DNA of 12,718 nucleotides from SOIA01 sp964346585 (GCA_964346585.1 CAYFVQ010000182.1:1-12718), one strand, 5' to 3'; positions 1 through 7,184 are shown, counted from the stretch's first letter. Notes: generated by a model not told the origin, from the letters alone. Program-made: numbers and translations.

Positions 1-443
1 ATGGCGCCGTCAGTGGCCACATTGAGGATAAAACCTCCTGCGACAAACTGGTAAGAGACGATAGCTGTAAAGGAGATGATGAGAGCGATGGCTCCGACTA
101 GCCTGGCAGTTGGTCCATAACGGACTTCAAGAATGTCGCCGATGGTGTACTGGCCGAACGTACGGACTTTACCAGCCAGAAAGTAAATGACGACAATTCC
201 CACCCAGGCACCTGCAGCCATCCAAAGAGCGGAAAGGCCCGCTTTGGATGCAAATTCTGCGCCGGCGATAAAAGTTCCTGAGCCAATCCAGGTACAGATC
301 AACGTGAAAACCATGACTCCAGTCTTCAGGCTTCGACCGGCAACCATGAAATCTTCCTGGCTTTTAACACGTCTGGCTCTGTAGAAGTTAAACCCGGTTA
401 GAACGAGAAGATAAGCAAGGATTATCCAGAGATAAATAGACAT
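1..443 (-). CDS. Sodium:solute symporter (SSS family), N-terminal part, cut by window edge
   Basis: Membrane transporter, probably a Na+-coupled importer of a small organic solute; the substrate cannot be told from this fragment. I translated it by hand: 147 codons stay open from the ATG at 443-441 to base 1, so the C-terminal part (most of a family of roughly 450-600 residues) lies outside. Visible signs are a first hydrophobic helix at residues 3-18, the post-TM1 motif DFMVAGRSL (31-39), an unwound-helix motif TWIGSGTF (51-58) typical of the Na+/substrate region, a third helix at about 72-91, the motif YTIGDILEVRYG (99-110), and a fourth helix at about 116-140. The start is fixed by a strong Shine-Dalgarno (AAAGGAGG, 449-456) five bases upstream. 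It follows smc by 85 bp on the same strand. That gap contains a TTGACA but no matching -10 box, so read-through from smc is possible. Family assignment is firm. Confidence 0.9.
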   Translation of the reverse strand, partial: MSIYLWIILAYLLVLTGFNFYRARRVKSQEDFMVAGRSLKTGVMVFTLICTWIGSGTFIAGAEFASKAGLSALWMAAGAWVGIVVIYFLAGKVRTFGQYTIGDILEVRYGPTARLVGAIALIISFTAIVSYQFVAGGFILNVATDGA

Positions 444-528
444 GATATCCTCCTTTTTGCTATTTCAATCCCAAAACAGTGATTCAACTTCTCTGTCATG
501 TTGATATGTTTGTCAATTTGGATTTATT
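444..528 (-). other. Short gap between smc and symporter, with strong ribosome binding site
   Basis: This 85-bp AT-rich gap holds the symporter's Shine-Dalgarno AAAGGAGG (449-456, five bases before the ATG). A TTGACA hexamer is visible on the minus strand, but no good -10 box stands 16-18 bp from it. I see no hairpin followed by a T-run, so there is no obvious terminator after smc. Confidence 0.6.
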
Positions 529-3500
529 TTAGAGGTCTTCCCCTTTTTGTTCAAGTTTTATGGAATAGAGGCTGGTGATATTCGGCTCAGCCATGGTTGT
601 TCCGTGGATATAATCGGCCACTTCCATGGTTTTAGTGTTATGGGTGATGATGATGAATTGTGTTTGCTCTTTGATTTTTTTCATCAGCTCTAAAAACCGT
701 GCCAGATTGACGTCGTCAAGAGCGGCATCCACTTCATCCAGCACACAGAATGGAGTGGGTTTATACCGGAAGAGAGCGAAGAAAAATGCCAGACTGGTCA
801 GGCTCTTTTCCCCTCCTGAGAGAAGAGAGAGAGTCTGCACTTTTTTCCCTGGGGGTTGAGCTTTGATTTCTATCCCGCTGTCTAAAGGATGGCTCTCATC
901 TGAGAGCGATAGCGCAGCTGCGCCTCCGTTGAACAGGATAGAGAAAACATCCTGGAAATGTGTGTTGACCTCTGTCAGAGCTTTCAGGAACTGAGTTTTG
1001 CTCTCCTGGTCGATTTTCTTGATTGCTTCGCGTGTTGTATCTATGGATTCCCGCAGGTCTTTTTTCTGCTGGATGAGAAAATCAAATCTTTTTTTCTGGA
1101 TCGTGTATTCTTCTTCTGCCATTAAGTTGACAGATTTGAATTTTTGAAGCTTTTCTTCGAGCTCTGCCAGTTTTTCATCGATTTGCGTATCTGGGACCTT
1201 CTCCTCAGGAATTTCCTTTTTGACTTCCTGGAGAGTTTTTTTAAGGTCCTGCCAGCAGCTCTCTTCAAGATTCACCAGGTCTCTGTCCATCTCCGCCTTG
1301 CTGATTTCCCGTTTGACTCGCTCTTCTTTCCTGGCTTCGCTTTCTTCTCTTAGTTGGTCTATTTTTTCTTCCAGGTCTTTTTGCTCCGTTTCCAGCTTCT
1401 GGAGGAGAGAGTCGTTCTGACTGAGTTCCTTTTCTTTTTTTCCCCGGTCTTTTTCGAGCTCTTTCACTTTATCTGTAATGTCTTTAATGGTTTCTTTAGC
1501 CTGGACCTTGTCCTTCTCGCAATTCTGAATTTCTTCCTGAAGAGACTTCTCTTTAGTGACGAGGTTTGCCTGCCTGCCTTTCAGTGTTTTGAGCCTGTGT
1601 TCCAGGTTGTTGATTTTCTCATCCAGAAGGTCAAGACCCGCCTTCAGTTCAAAGAAATCTTTCTTTTTCTGTTCGTTCTTCTCCTGTTGCCGTGCGATTT
1701 CCTTTTCTTCTTTCTCTAGTTTTTCTTTTATTGTATTTTCTTCCTCCCTTAATTTTTCAAGAGAAAGGGAATCTTTTTTTTGGGCCAAGCTCTCTCTGTC
1801 AGCAGTTAAGGCTTTTATTTCGTTATTCAAGATTTCGATATTGGCTTTGATTTTCTCTGTCTCTGTTTGGTCATACTTTTTTTCTTTTTCGATCTCTTCA
1901 ATCTTTCTTTCCAGTTGATCGATGATTGTGAGTTTGTCCTCGATTTCTTCTTCCAGTTTTTGTTTTTTCTCGGTGCTTTCTTCGAGATCTAGACTGAGAG
2001 GTTTGACCTTTTTCTCAATCTGCTCAAGCCGCTCTTCTATCTTCTTTATTTCAAGGCCGAGAGTGAAAATTCCTTCTGTTTTCTGACCCAGTTTCAACAG
2101 TCCGGAGGAGAACAGTAGGTCTCCTTGAGGTGTGATGTAGTTCAGAGAAGGGTAGAGGAGCCAGAGCTGGATGGCGCTCTCAATTTCTTTGACAACCGCC
2201 GCTTCTTGAAGATGAATGCGGTCTATGATTTTTGGGCTCGGCTTGAGATAGGATGTGAAAAATCCCAACACACGAGGGTCTTCATAGATTTTTGATGGAA
2301 TTTTCTCTTTTTTTTGAGGGGAGAGGAGGATAAAGTTGCCTCTTAATTTTTTCTCGCTTAAAGTTTTCAATAAATCTTGAGCTGGAATGAGTGTTGCTTT
2401 GGCTTCATCTTTCCAGAAAACATCGATCAGTGGCGCATGTTCAGCATCTGTTTCGATGGAGTCGGCCAGGATGCCCAGAGTTCCGGAGATGTCCTCAGAA
2501 ACACCGGCGTCTCTTTCTTTTTTCTCCAGTTTTTTTAGGGCCTGGAGGTGATGAGTCTCCTCTTCATTTTTGGCCTTCAAGCCGGAGATTTTGTTTTGAA
2601 GGTTGTCGATTGAGGAGAGAATCTTCTCCAATTCTTTTTGATGGGCCGTGAGGGCTTTTTTCTTCTCATCCATGGATTCCTGAGTTTGAAGGAGTTCTTT
2701 TCTTTTCTGCTCCAGTATGCCGGTTTTTTGCTCCAGAAGGGAACGCTCATTCGAGAGCTGCTCCTTGAGTTTTTCCTCCTGACGAACGATTAGTTCGACT
2801 TCTTTTTCGATTCTCACGTTTTCATTCTTTATTTCTGTGTGTTCAGAGAGCTTCTGGAAGTATTCATTCCTCATGGCTTCGAGAGCGCTTCCTCTACCTT
2901 CCAATTTCCTCTGAAATGTTTGATTTTCCTTATCCGCTTGGCTGAGAGCTTTTTGTTTTTCAGAAAAAGTTTGTCGTGTGTTTTGACGGTCTTCGTCGAC
3001 TTCGGTGATTTCTTGGGCGATCTGAAGCTTCTCCTGTTTAACCTCTTCTAAGTTTGTGATCGCTCTTTTCTTCTGTTCCAGGACAAACTCGGCTCTCTTC
3101 GCTTCCTTGTCTTTCTCTGTCTCCAGCTGAGAATGCTGAGACCTGAGTGCGAACAGGTTTTTCTGGCTGTCTTTGATTGATTGTTCGAAGTCCCAAACTT
3201 CTTTTCTCTTGGCGGCCAGGTTTTTTTCTTCCGTTTTAAGGAGAGCGACAGTCTCTTTTTCCTGGCTCATGCATATCTCATACTGGTGCGTGATGTCATG
3301 CAGGTTCTTTTCGACTTGTAAGATTTTTTTTCGATAATGGAGAGAAGTGAGCTTTCTGATTTTTTCTCTCAATTGTCGATATTTGATCGCCGCATTCGCC
3401 TGCCTCTTCAGCGAGTTCTTTGCTCTCGAGACTTCTGAGATGATGTCTTCCAGCCTGGTCAGGTTGAGCTCGCTGATTTCCAGTTTATTCTGAGCCTGTC

Positions 3501-4002
3501 TTTTTTTAGTTTTGTAATACGCTGTTCCCGCGGCTTCTTCTAAAAGCAGCCTTTTCTCCACAGGCTTGGATGTGAGAAAGAGCCCGATTTGACCCTGCTC
3601 TATGACGAAATATTCCTTTTCAGCGATGGACCGATTCCATAAGGCATCCTGTATGTCTTTCAACCTGACCACTTTTCCGCCCATCCTGTATTCACTCTCA
3701 CCTGATCGGAAAACTCGGTGGTTGATGATGAGCTCTTCACTCTCATCAGCCAGGAAAAGTGCGACATCCGCCATGCCTAATGGTGATCTCTGTGTGTTTC
3801 CGTTAAAGATTATGTCTTCGCTTCTTTCACCCTTTAGAGACTTTGCTCTCTGTCCACCAAGAACCCAGAGTAGGGCATCGACAATATTGCTTTTTCCGGT
3901 ACCGTTAGGTCCGACGATGGCTGTTATGCCAGAGTGAAAGATGATCTTGGTTCGTTCGGGGAATGATTTGAATCCTTGGAGTTCTATCTTTTTTATGAGC
4001 AT
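529..4002 (-). CDS. smc: Chromosome segregation/condensation ATPase SMC
   Basis: Core subunit of the bacterial condensin: a homodimeric, DNA-entrapping ATPase that acts on the nucleoid with the ScpA/ScpB partners (neither is in this window). The 1157-residue length is normal for the family. The N-terminal ATPase half has Walker A GPNGTGKS (31-38; most relatives have GPNGSGKS) and a Q-loop region EQGQI (135-139). A coiled coil rich in Glu/Lys runs from about 165 to 500. The hinge spans about 500-640 and includes GTLGILAD (507-514) and a Gly-containing end (G627, G634, G639). A return coiled coil runs from about 648 to 1010. The C-terminal half carries the signature LSGGEKSLTSLAF (from 1061), Walker B FCVLDE (1085-1090), the D-loop segment DEVDAALDD, and a switch-region IITHNTKTM. 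A Shine-Dalgarno-like AAGGAG (4018-4023) lies 15 bases before the ATG, longer than ideal. No in-frame ATG/GTG/TTG lies in between, so I keep the ATG at 4002. Its own promoter is at 4071-4098. Confidence 0.97.
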   Translation of the reverse strand: MLIKKIELQGFKSFPERTKIIFHSGITAIVGPNGTGKSNIVDALLWVLGGQRAKSLKGERSEDIIFNGNTQRSPLGMADVALFLADESEELIINHRVFRSGESEYRMGGKVVRLKDIQDALWNRSIAEKEYFVIEQGQIGLFLTSKPVEKRLLLEEAAGTAYYKTKKRQAQNKLEISELNLTRLEDIISEVSRAKNSLKRQANAAIKYRQLREKIRKLTSLHYRKKILQVEKNLHDITHQYEICMSQEKETVALLKTEEKNLAAKRKEVWDFEQSIKDSQKNLFALRSQHSQLETEKDKEAKRAEFVLEQKKRAITNLEEVKQEKLQIAQEITEVDEDRQNTRQTFSEKQKALSQADKENQTFQRKLEGRGSALEAMRNEYFQKLSEHTEIKNENVRIEKEVELIVRQEEKLKEQLSNERSLLEQKTGILEQKRKELLQTQESMDEKKKALTAHQKELEKILSSIDNLQNKISGLKAKNEEETHHLQALKKLEKKERDAGVSEDISGTLGILADSIETDAEHAPLIDVFWKDEAKATLIPAQDLLKTLSEKKLRGNFILLSPQKKEKIPSKIYEDPRVLGFFTSYLKPSPKIIDRIHLQEAAVVKEIESAIQLWLLYPSLNYITPQGDLLFSSGLLKLGQKTEGIFTLGLEIKKIEERLEQIEKKVKPLSLDLEESTEKKQKLEEEIEDKLTIIDQLERKIEEIEKEKKYDQTETEKIKANIEILNNEIKALTADRESLAQKKDSLSLEKLREEENTIKEKLEKEEKEIARQQEKNEQKKKDFFELKAGLDLLDEKINNLEHRLKTLKGRQANLVTKEKSLQEEIQNCEKDKVQAKETIKDITDKVKELEKDRGKKEKELSQNDSLLQKLETEQKDLEEKIDQLREESEARKEERVKREISKAEMDRDLVNLEESCWQDLKKTLQEVKKEIPEEKVPDTQIDEKLAELEEKLQKFKSVNLMAEEEYTIQKKRFDFLIQQKKDLRESIDTTREAIKKIDQESKTQFLKALTEVNTHFQDVFSILFNGGAAALSLSDESHPLDSGIEIKAQPPGKKVQTLSLLSGGEKSLTSLAFFFALFRYKPTPFCVLDEVDAALDDVNLARFLELMKKIKEQTQFIIITHNTKTMEVADYIHGTTMAEPNITSLYSIKLEQKGEDL

Positions 4003-4070
4003 ATTGTGAACTGCGGTCTCCTTGACAGCTCTAAATGATTTTCTGAATCTTATCTGTGCAAGGAATAGCT

Positions 4071-4098
4071 ATTTTACCCGATTTAAATAGATTGTCAA
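4071..4098 (-). promoter_or_regulatory. Sigma-70-type promoter for smc
   Basis: On the minus strand a perfect -35 hexamer TTGACA (4098-4093) is followed after 16 bp by TAAAAT (4076-4071), five of six matches to the -10 consensus. Transcription would start near 4064 and give a leader of about 60 bases before the smc ATG at 4002. The promoter lies just inside the inverted-repeat element, so smc can be expressed independently of the gene upstream. Confidence 0.65.
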
Positions 4099-4111
4099 AG
4101 AATAATCAAAT

Positions 4112-4231
4112 GGGGACGTTCCCCAAGGTACCACCTTAGCCCAATAACCCCTCATTTTGGCAAATCGAGTATAAAACAATATAGTGTTAATGAAATTGTT
4201 GTTCTAAGGTGGTACCTTGGGGAACGTCCCC
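4112..4231. repeat. 120-bp element with perfect 28-bp inverted terminal repeats (MITE/REP-like)
   Basis: Bases 4112-4139 and 4204-4231 are exact reverse complements (28/28) around a 64-bp AT-rich spacer with no coding capacity. Each arm is itself two tandem small palindromes: GGGGA-CGT-TCCCC (4112-4124) and AAGGT-ACC-ACCTT (4125-4137), each a 5-bp stem with a 3-base loop. The arm can therefore fold locally as two hairpins, or pair with the other arm into one 28-bp stem. The spacer has a further AACAAT/ATTGTT pair (4175-4180 and 4195-4200). The right border coincides with the last base of the stop codon of the upstream gene; the left border is 14 bp upstream of the smc -35 box. Compact hairpin ends like these are known from non-autonomous elements and from REP units mobilised by Y1 tyrosine transposases. 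That link is inference, since no transposase or second copy is in the window. In RNA it would be a very stable stem that might protect the upstream mRNA end or attenuate read-through into smc. Confidence 0.85.
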
Positions 4232-5094
4232 TAGGATTCTTGTAAGGAACTGTATATCAATTGTTGGAGATTTTTGACAAACTCAATCTTTTCAGGTTTG
4301 GAAGGATTCGTCTTCTCAAAAGTCAGAGGCGGTAAAAACTCGACAATCAGACGGGGCTTCACATATTTTTTATTCTTAAAGAAGCGGATGAGCCGTTTGA
4401 TAGCTTTGTAGGGAAAAAATCTGTGGGCCACATACTGCCAGTATGTTTTTTTTGTGATCATAGGCGCTTCTTTCACAATGCTCGGGACAATTTTCACTGT
4501 TTTGCCTCGCTGGAAAAGGTGGCTGGCTAGGGTTGGAACGATAGTCTGGTACACGGGATTTTCAACTGTCTTGTGTGTTTGTCCTCCACTGGGTGCGATC
4601 GCAATGGGTATGTCGTTATCAAGGCTCTTTATGCACTCTAGATAGGCCTGTTTATTGGTCTTGCGTTTTCTGAGCCTATCTTCCTCTGAGGTCGGATCAA
4701 ACAAATCAACGTGAATGATTTTCAATCTGTTTGCTTGGGCAATCGCGTATTTTGTCATAATATTGATAAATTTGGAGTACCACAGTTTTATCCAAAAACT
4801 TTTTCGCGCCTTTTTTTGAAACTTGGGCGGGAAGATTGCATTCTCTACCTCTTTGTGCAGTTCAGTGAAATATTCCGGGCTGGCGATTATGGTCTCAGCC
4901 AGAAATCTTATGTTCGGCTTGGTTGGAGCTGCCATTCCGAGATAAACGGGCTCTCCCCGGCGCGTTATATGATTATAAACATAGATTATCGGACCATTAT
5001 TGGGTATGTTCTCCAATCCGACTGCCTTGGGTTTTGGACAAACAGGGAATGTTCTGACTAAAGCTCTTATGTGCTTGTAAGAGAAACTGATCAT
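4231..5094 (-). CDS. PlsC-like lysophospholipid/glycerol-3-phosphate acyltransferase family protein, altered active-site motifs
   Basis: Probable member of the PlsC/LPLAT acyltransferase fold, which transfers acyl chains to lysophospholipid-type acceptors at the cytoplasmic face of the membrane. Support comes from GLENIPNNGPIIYVYNH (residues 26-42), a classic lead-in to the catalytic HX4D motif, and from APSGG (167-171) followed by VKIVPSIV, which sit where the family has PEGTR and its later VP motif. Two oddities: His42 is followed by Glu48 at X5 spacing where HX4D would be expected, and the Glu of the PEG motif is Ser169. The protein may therefore have a shifted carboxylate, a different acceptor, or no activity. 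It is 287 residues long from the ATG at 5094 and basic near its C-terminus. I chose this start over an in-frame TTG at 5193 because a TATAAT box lies between them (5122-5127); the Shine-Dalgarno is weak (AAGGG, 3 bases before ATG). Its stop codon touches the 120-bp inverted-repeat element. The fold is likely; the reaction is not established. Confidence 0.75.
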   Translation of the reverse strand: MISFSYKHIRALVRTFPVCPKPKAVGLENIPNNGPIIYVYNHITRRGEPVYLGMAAPTKPNIRFLAETIIASPEYFTELHKEVENAIFPPKFQKKARKSFWIKLWYSKFINIMTKYAIAQANRLKIIHVDLFDPTSEEDRLRKRKTNKQAYLECIKSLDNDIPIAIAPSGGQTHKTVENPVYQTIVPTLASHLFQRGKTVKIVPSIVKEAPMITKKTYWQYVAHRFFPYKAIKRLIRFFKNKKYVKPRLIVEFLPPLTFEKTNPSKPEKIEFVKNLQQLIYSSLQES

Positions 5095-5121
5095 TTTCCC
5101 TTGTTCAGAATCCTTTTGGAT

Positions 5122-5150
5122 ATTATAGCTTTTTTTTAAAGAAAAATGAA
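5122..5150 (-). promoter_or_regulatory. Promoter for the PlsC-like gene
   Basis: A perfect -10 box TATAAT (5127-5122, minus strand) stands 17 bp from a weak -35 TTCATT (5150-5145). An A-rich tract lies between the boxes. The predicted start near 5115 gives a leader of about 20 bases to the ATG at 5094. It supports that ATG over the upstream TTG. Confidence 0.55.
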
Positions 5151-5236
5151 AAGCATAAGCATTCTTATTTCGATATTCACGTGGACAAATCAAGTTTTAA
5201 AGTGTAACTTTGAGCAAAATAGATCTAATTAGTAAT

Positions 5237-5416
5237 GTCATTGCGAACTCAACAATTATAAGTAGCAATTGTCATTGCGAGCGCAGCGTAGCTATCCCAT
5301 AGAGTGAAATGAAGTCATAATTTAAATAAAGTCTCTTTTTATGAGATTGCCACGCTGTGCTCGCAATGACACAAGGGTGAGATTGTCACGCTCCCTTCAG
5401 TCGCTCGAAACGACAC
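5237..5416. repeat. Cluster of four 'CATTGCGAG' dispersed-repeat copies in head-to-head arrangement
   Basis: Two plus-oriented copies, a partial one starting GTCATTGCGAAC (5237-5248) and a full one (5271-5299), face two minus-oriented copies (5343-5370 and 5379-5416). The inner pair matches at about 24 of 28 positions and forms an imperfect hairpin across a 43-bp AT-rich loop. The outer two are more decayed; the last contains a typical GCTCCCTTCAGTCGCTCG segment. The unit (roughly GTCATTGCGAGC-N-CAGCG-N-GCAATCTC) is familiar to me as a dispersed intergenic repeat in many unrelated bacterial genomes, though I cannot verify copy number here. No coding capacity. It fills most of the gap between the PlsC-like and propeller genes. 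Confidence 0.75.
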
Positions 5417-5449
5417 TTTTGTCTTCAGTCTCATTAAATAAAAGTGTCG
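5411..5449. other. Stem-loop with perfect 10-bp arms
   Basis: CGACACTTTT (5411-5420) and AAAAGTGTCG (5440-5449) are exact reverse complements around a 19-base loop. It overlaps the outermost dispersed-repeat copy. It lies about 180 bp downstream of the propeller gene's stop and could end that transcript, but only a short TTTC follows on the minus strand, so it is a poor intrinsic terminator. Confidence 0.4.
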
Positions 5450-5625
5450 CCTAATTACTGAGCATAAATAACTGCCCAATTTTTCCCATTAATAGAGGAA
5501 CATTTTTATCATTCATTTTCATTCAGTGATTTTGCTCATCAATGCTTCGGCAGGCTCCCAAACTTTCATCCCGTTAAGTCTGGAAGTCTCAGGATTTGTG
5601 TATAGAGAGAAACGGAGAAGGCCGT
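5450..5625. other. Intergenic remainder downstream of the propeller gene
   Basis: I see no gene here. A small hairpin (AAACGG/CCGTTT, 5610-5615 with 5622-5627) overlaps the stop codon of the propeller gene. On the minus strand it is followed by CTCTCTAT and lacks a T-run, so it is at most a weak terminator. Confidence 0.4.
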
Positions 5626-6771
5626 TTATTCCCAGATCATGTTAGAAGCAACGAGTTTTTGAAATCCGCTTTCTTTTTCGTACAAAGCATGCATGCGGTC
5701 GATCTTGAATTTCTTTGATTGAGCTTTTTTCAGGGAAGTCCGGCCGATGAAAATACCTTCGGCATTAAATATATCCACCATCTCTTCATCCGGCGATTCT
5801 CCGTCTTCGTATGTCTCGACGTATATTCTTCCCTGAGTGTCGACAAAGAAATTTTTAATGGCAGGAAGAAATTCCGGAAAATAAGCCTTCATCTTGTGCA
5901 CGCGGTACATTGGGGATTCCATATACCAGTCCATTCGTTCAGTTTTGTAATCCTCCGGAGTTCTCACTTTTTTGAACTCCTTCCTGATTGTCTTTATGTT
6001 TTTTCCCTGAAAATTGTAAATGTTGATTTCAAAATCCGGGCTTTCCTGACTTGTGGAGTAGATCTTGTCTCCGGATATCTGGCACCTGATGTTTGTTGTG
6101 AAGAGATTGATTTTGGCGCTCTTGAAGGGATTCGCTCTGTTCACTTTCTCCTTCAGTACCTTTATCTTATTGAAATCCGCATCAAGGATGACCAGTTGAA
6201 CGTTAAAATTATCCACCTCGCGGTCGAACAAATTCTCATCAAACAGGAATCCTTCACTGCCAGGCAAGACCAGACTGACCATTCCTGCAGTAAGCATTTT
6301 GGATGTAACTTTTATCTCCTTGAGGAGTTCCCCGTCTGCCTTGAAAAAAATAAACTTGCTGTTGGCTCTATCATAAAGAGCGAACTCATCGTTTTCTGTT
6401 ACCCACCACTCTTCTGGATAGATAAACTCACCAGGTCCTTGGCCTTTTTGCCCGAATTTTCGGATGAAATGTCCTTGATTATCAAATTTGAAGATTTGGG
6501 ATTCGGTGAGGCAGTAAACGCTGCCTTTCGAATCCACGTCAAATCCCTGGACTTCTCCGATTCCGAGACTGGCCAGGTCTTCCTTTTCAAAATCGATGGT
6601 GAACGCTTCTTCCAGAGTGAAAGTCGACGGCTGCCCCTTTAATTTGTATGGCTTCAGGTGGTTGAAGACCACTTCCACTCCATCCTCAGTGTTTTTTTCT
6701 ACCTTATCCGACCTTACTCCGCAAAAACAAAAGAGGAGAACAAGTATGAGTGCCAGCATGATTTTTTTCAT
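5626..6771 (-). CDS. Secreted or lipid-anchored six-bladed beta-propeller protein
   Basis: Exported protein of the 6-bladed beta-propeller (NHL-like) type found in large numbers in Bacteroidota and Acidobacteriota-like genomes; the ligand is unknown. The N-terminus has MKK, then a hydrophobic stretch to about residue 18 with two cysteines (C15, C17). The context LLFC-FC-G resembles a lipobox, but the residue before each Cys is Phe, which is unusual, so lipid anchoring is only possible. Propeller strands recur as V-D-x-x-G-x-(V/I)-Y motifs (FDVDSKGSVY, near 77-86; FVDTQGRIYV toward the C-terminus). The diagnostic loop FGQKGQGPGEF is at 106-116. It is 381 residues from the ATG at 6771, which has AAGGAG (6778-6783) six bases upstream. 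A further in-frame ATG at 6807 would add 12 charged residues ahead of the signal sequence and has no Shine-Dalgarno, so I reject it. It is monocistronic by position, with gaps of about 410 and 530 bp on either side. Confidence 0.85.
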   Translation of the reverse strand: MKKIMLALILVLLFCFCGVRSDKVEKNTEDGVEVVFNHLKPYKLKGQPSTFTLEEAFTIDFEKEDLASLGIGEVQGFDVDSKGSVYCLTESQIFKFDNQGHFIRKFGQKGQGPGEFIYPEEWWVTENDEFALYDRANSKFIFFKADGELLKEIKVTSKMLTAGMVSLVLPGSEGFLFDENLFDREVDNFNVQLVILDADFNKIKVLKEKVNRANPFKSAKINLFTTNIRCQISGDKIYSTSQESPDFEINIYNFQGKNIKTIRKEFKKVRTPEDYKTERMDWYMESPMYRVHKMKAYFPEFLPAIKNFFVDTQGRIYVETYEDGESPDEEMVDIFNAEGIFIGRTSLKKAQSKKFKIDRMHALYEKESGFQKLVASNMIWE

Positions 6772-6877
6772 CACCAACTCCTTCGTCTTTTTTATAGGAT
6801 TATTCATGACTTCAGCTTCATATCTTGCGATAGTGAAGTAGAAATCCTACCCTCATCATAGATTTTCTTCGTTCTTT

Positions 6878-6905
6878 ATGATAATTAACTTCGAACTTTT
6901 CTCAA
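6878..6905 (-). promoter_or_regulatory. Candidate promoter for the propeller gene
   Basis: Minus-strand TTGAGA (6905-6900; five of six) and TATCAT (6883-6878; five of six) are separated by 16 bp. Transcription would start near 6871 and give a leader of about 100 bases to the ATG at 6771. Confidence 0.4.
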
Positions 6906-7184
6906 TCGTTTCATTCAGTCTCCTTTCATTACTTTACTTCATTCTCGATATAATCAAAAATCATTCTTGAAGAAATCAAAAATCCATTTTTCTCTTATTT
7001 TTCAATCAAGGAGATGGCCGCTTTAGCTCTCATAAGAGATGAACTGAGGCCTTGTCCAGTGCGAGAGGGAGTAAACAATCCTTTAGAGGAAGGTCGAAGA
7101 ATTTTTCGGAATAATCAATGATTTTCCCTTTTGGCGGACCAGTATTGTTGCCCGAATGGCAGATGAGATGTTCGAGAATTCGAA
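6906..7184. other. Intergenic region between RND operon and propeller gene
   Basis: I see no convincing gene, RNA or terminator. On the minus strand AAAGGAG (6919-6925) precedes an ATG at 6914 by five bases, but the frame closes after nine codons (MKRLRKVRS, to 6885) and overlaps the candidate promoter. On the plus strand a 35-codon frame (7014-7121) has its AAGGAG touching the ATG, too close to be used. No hairpin with a T-run follows the permease stop at 7185. Confidence 0.5.

Noticed and set aside
1144..1918. Several Phe/Ser-rich plus-strand frames
   Set aside because: These are antisense to the Glu/Lys coiled coil of SMC (GAA/AAG codons read as TTC/CTT).
5095..5193. 33-residue N-terminal extension of the PlsC-like protein from a TTG codon
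   Set aside because: There is no Shine-Dalgarno at the TTG, and a TATAAT promoter lies between it and the downstream ATG.
5237..5416. Possible CRISPR array
   Set aside because: The repeats are inverted relative to each other, imperfect, and irregularly spaced, with no cas genes.
5719..6642. 307-codon open frame on the plus strand
   Set aside because: It lies wholly antisense to the propeller gene, which has a signal sequence, Shine-Dalgarno and family motifs. The plus-strand translation shows no recognisable domain.
7014..7121. 35-codon plus-strand frame beginning MAALALIRDE
   Set aside because: Its AAGGAG directly abuts the ATG with zero spacing, there is no promoter, and the product is unrecognisable.
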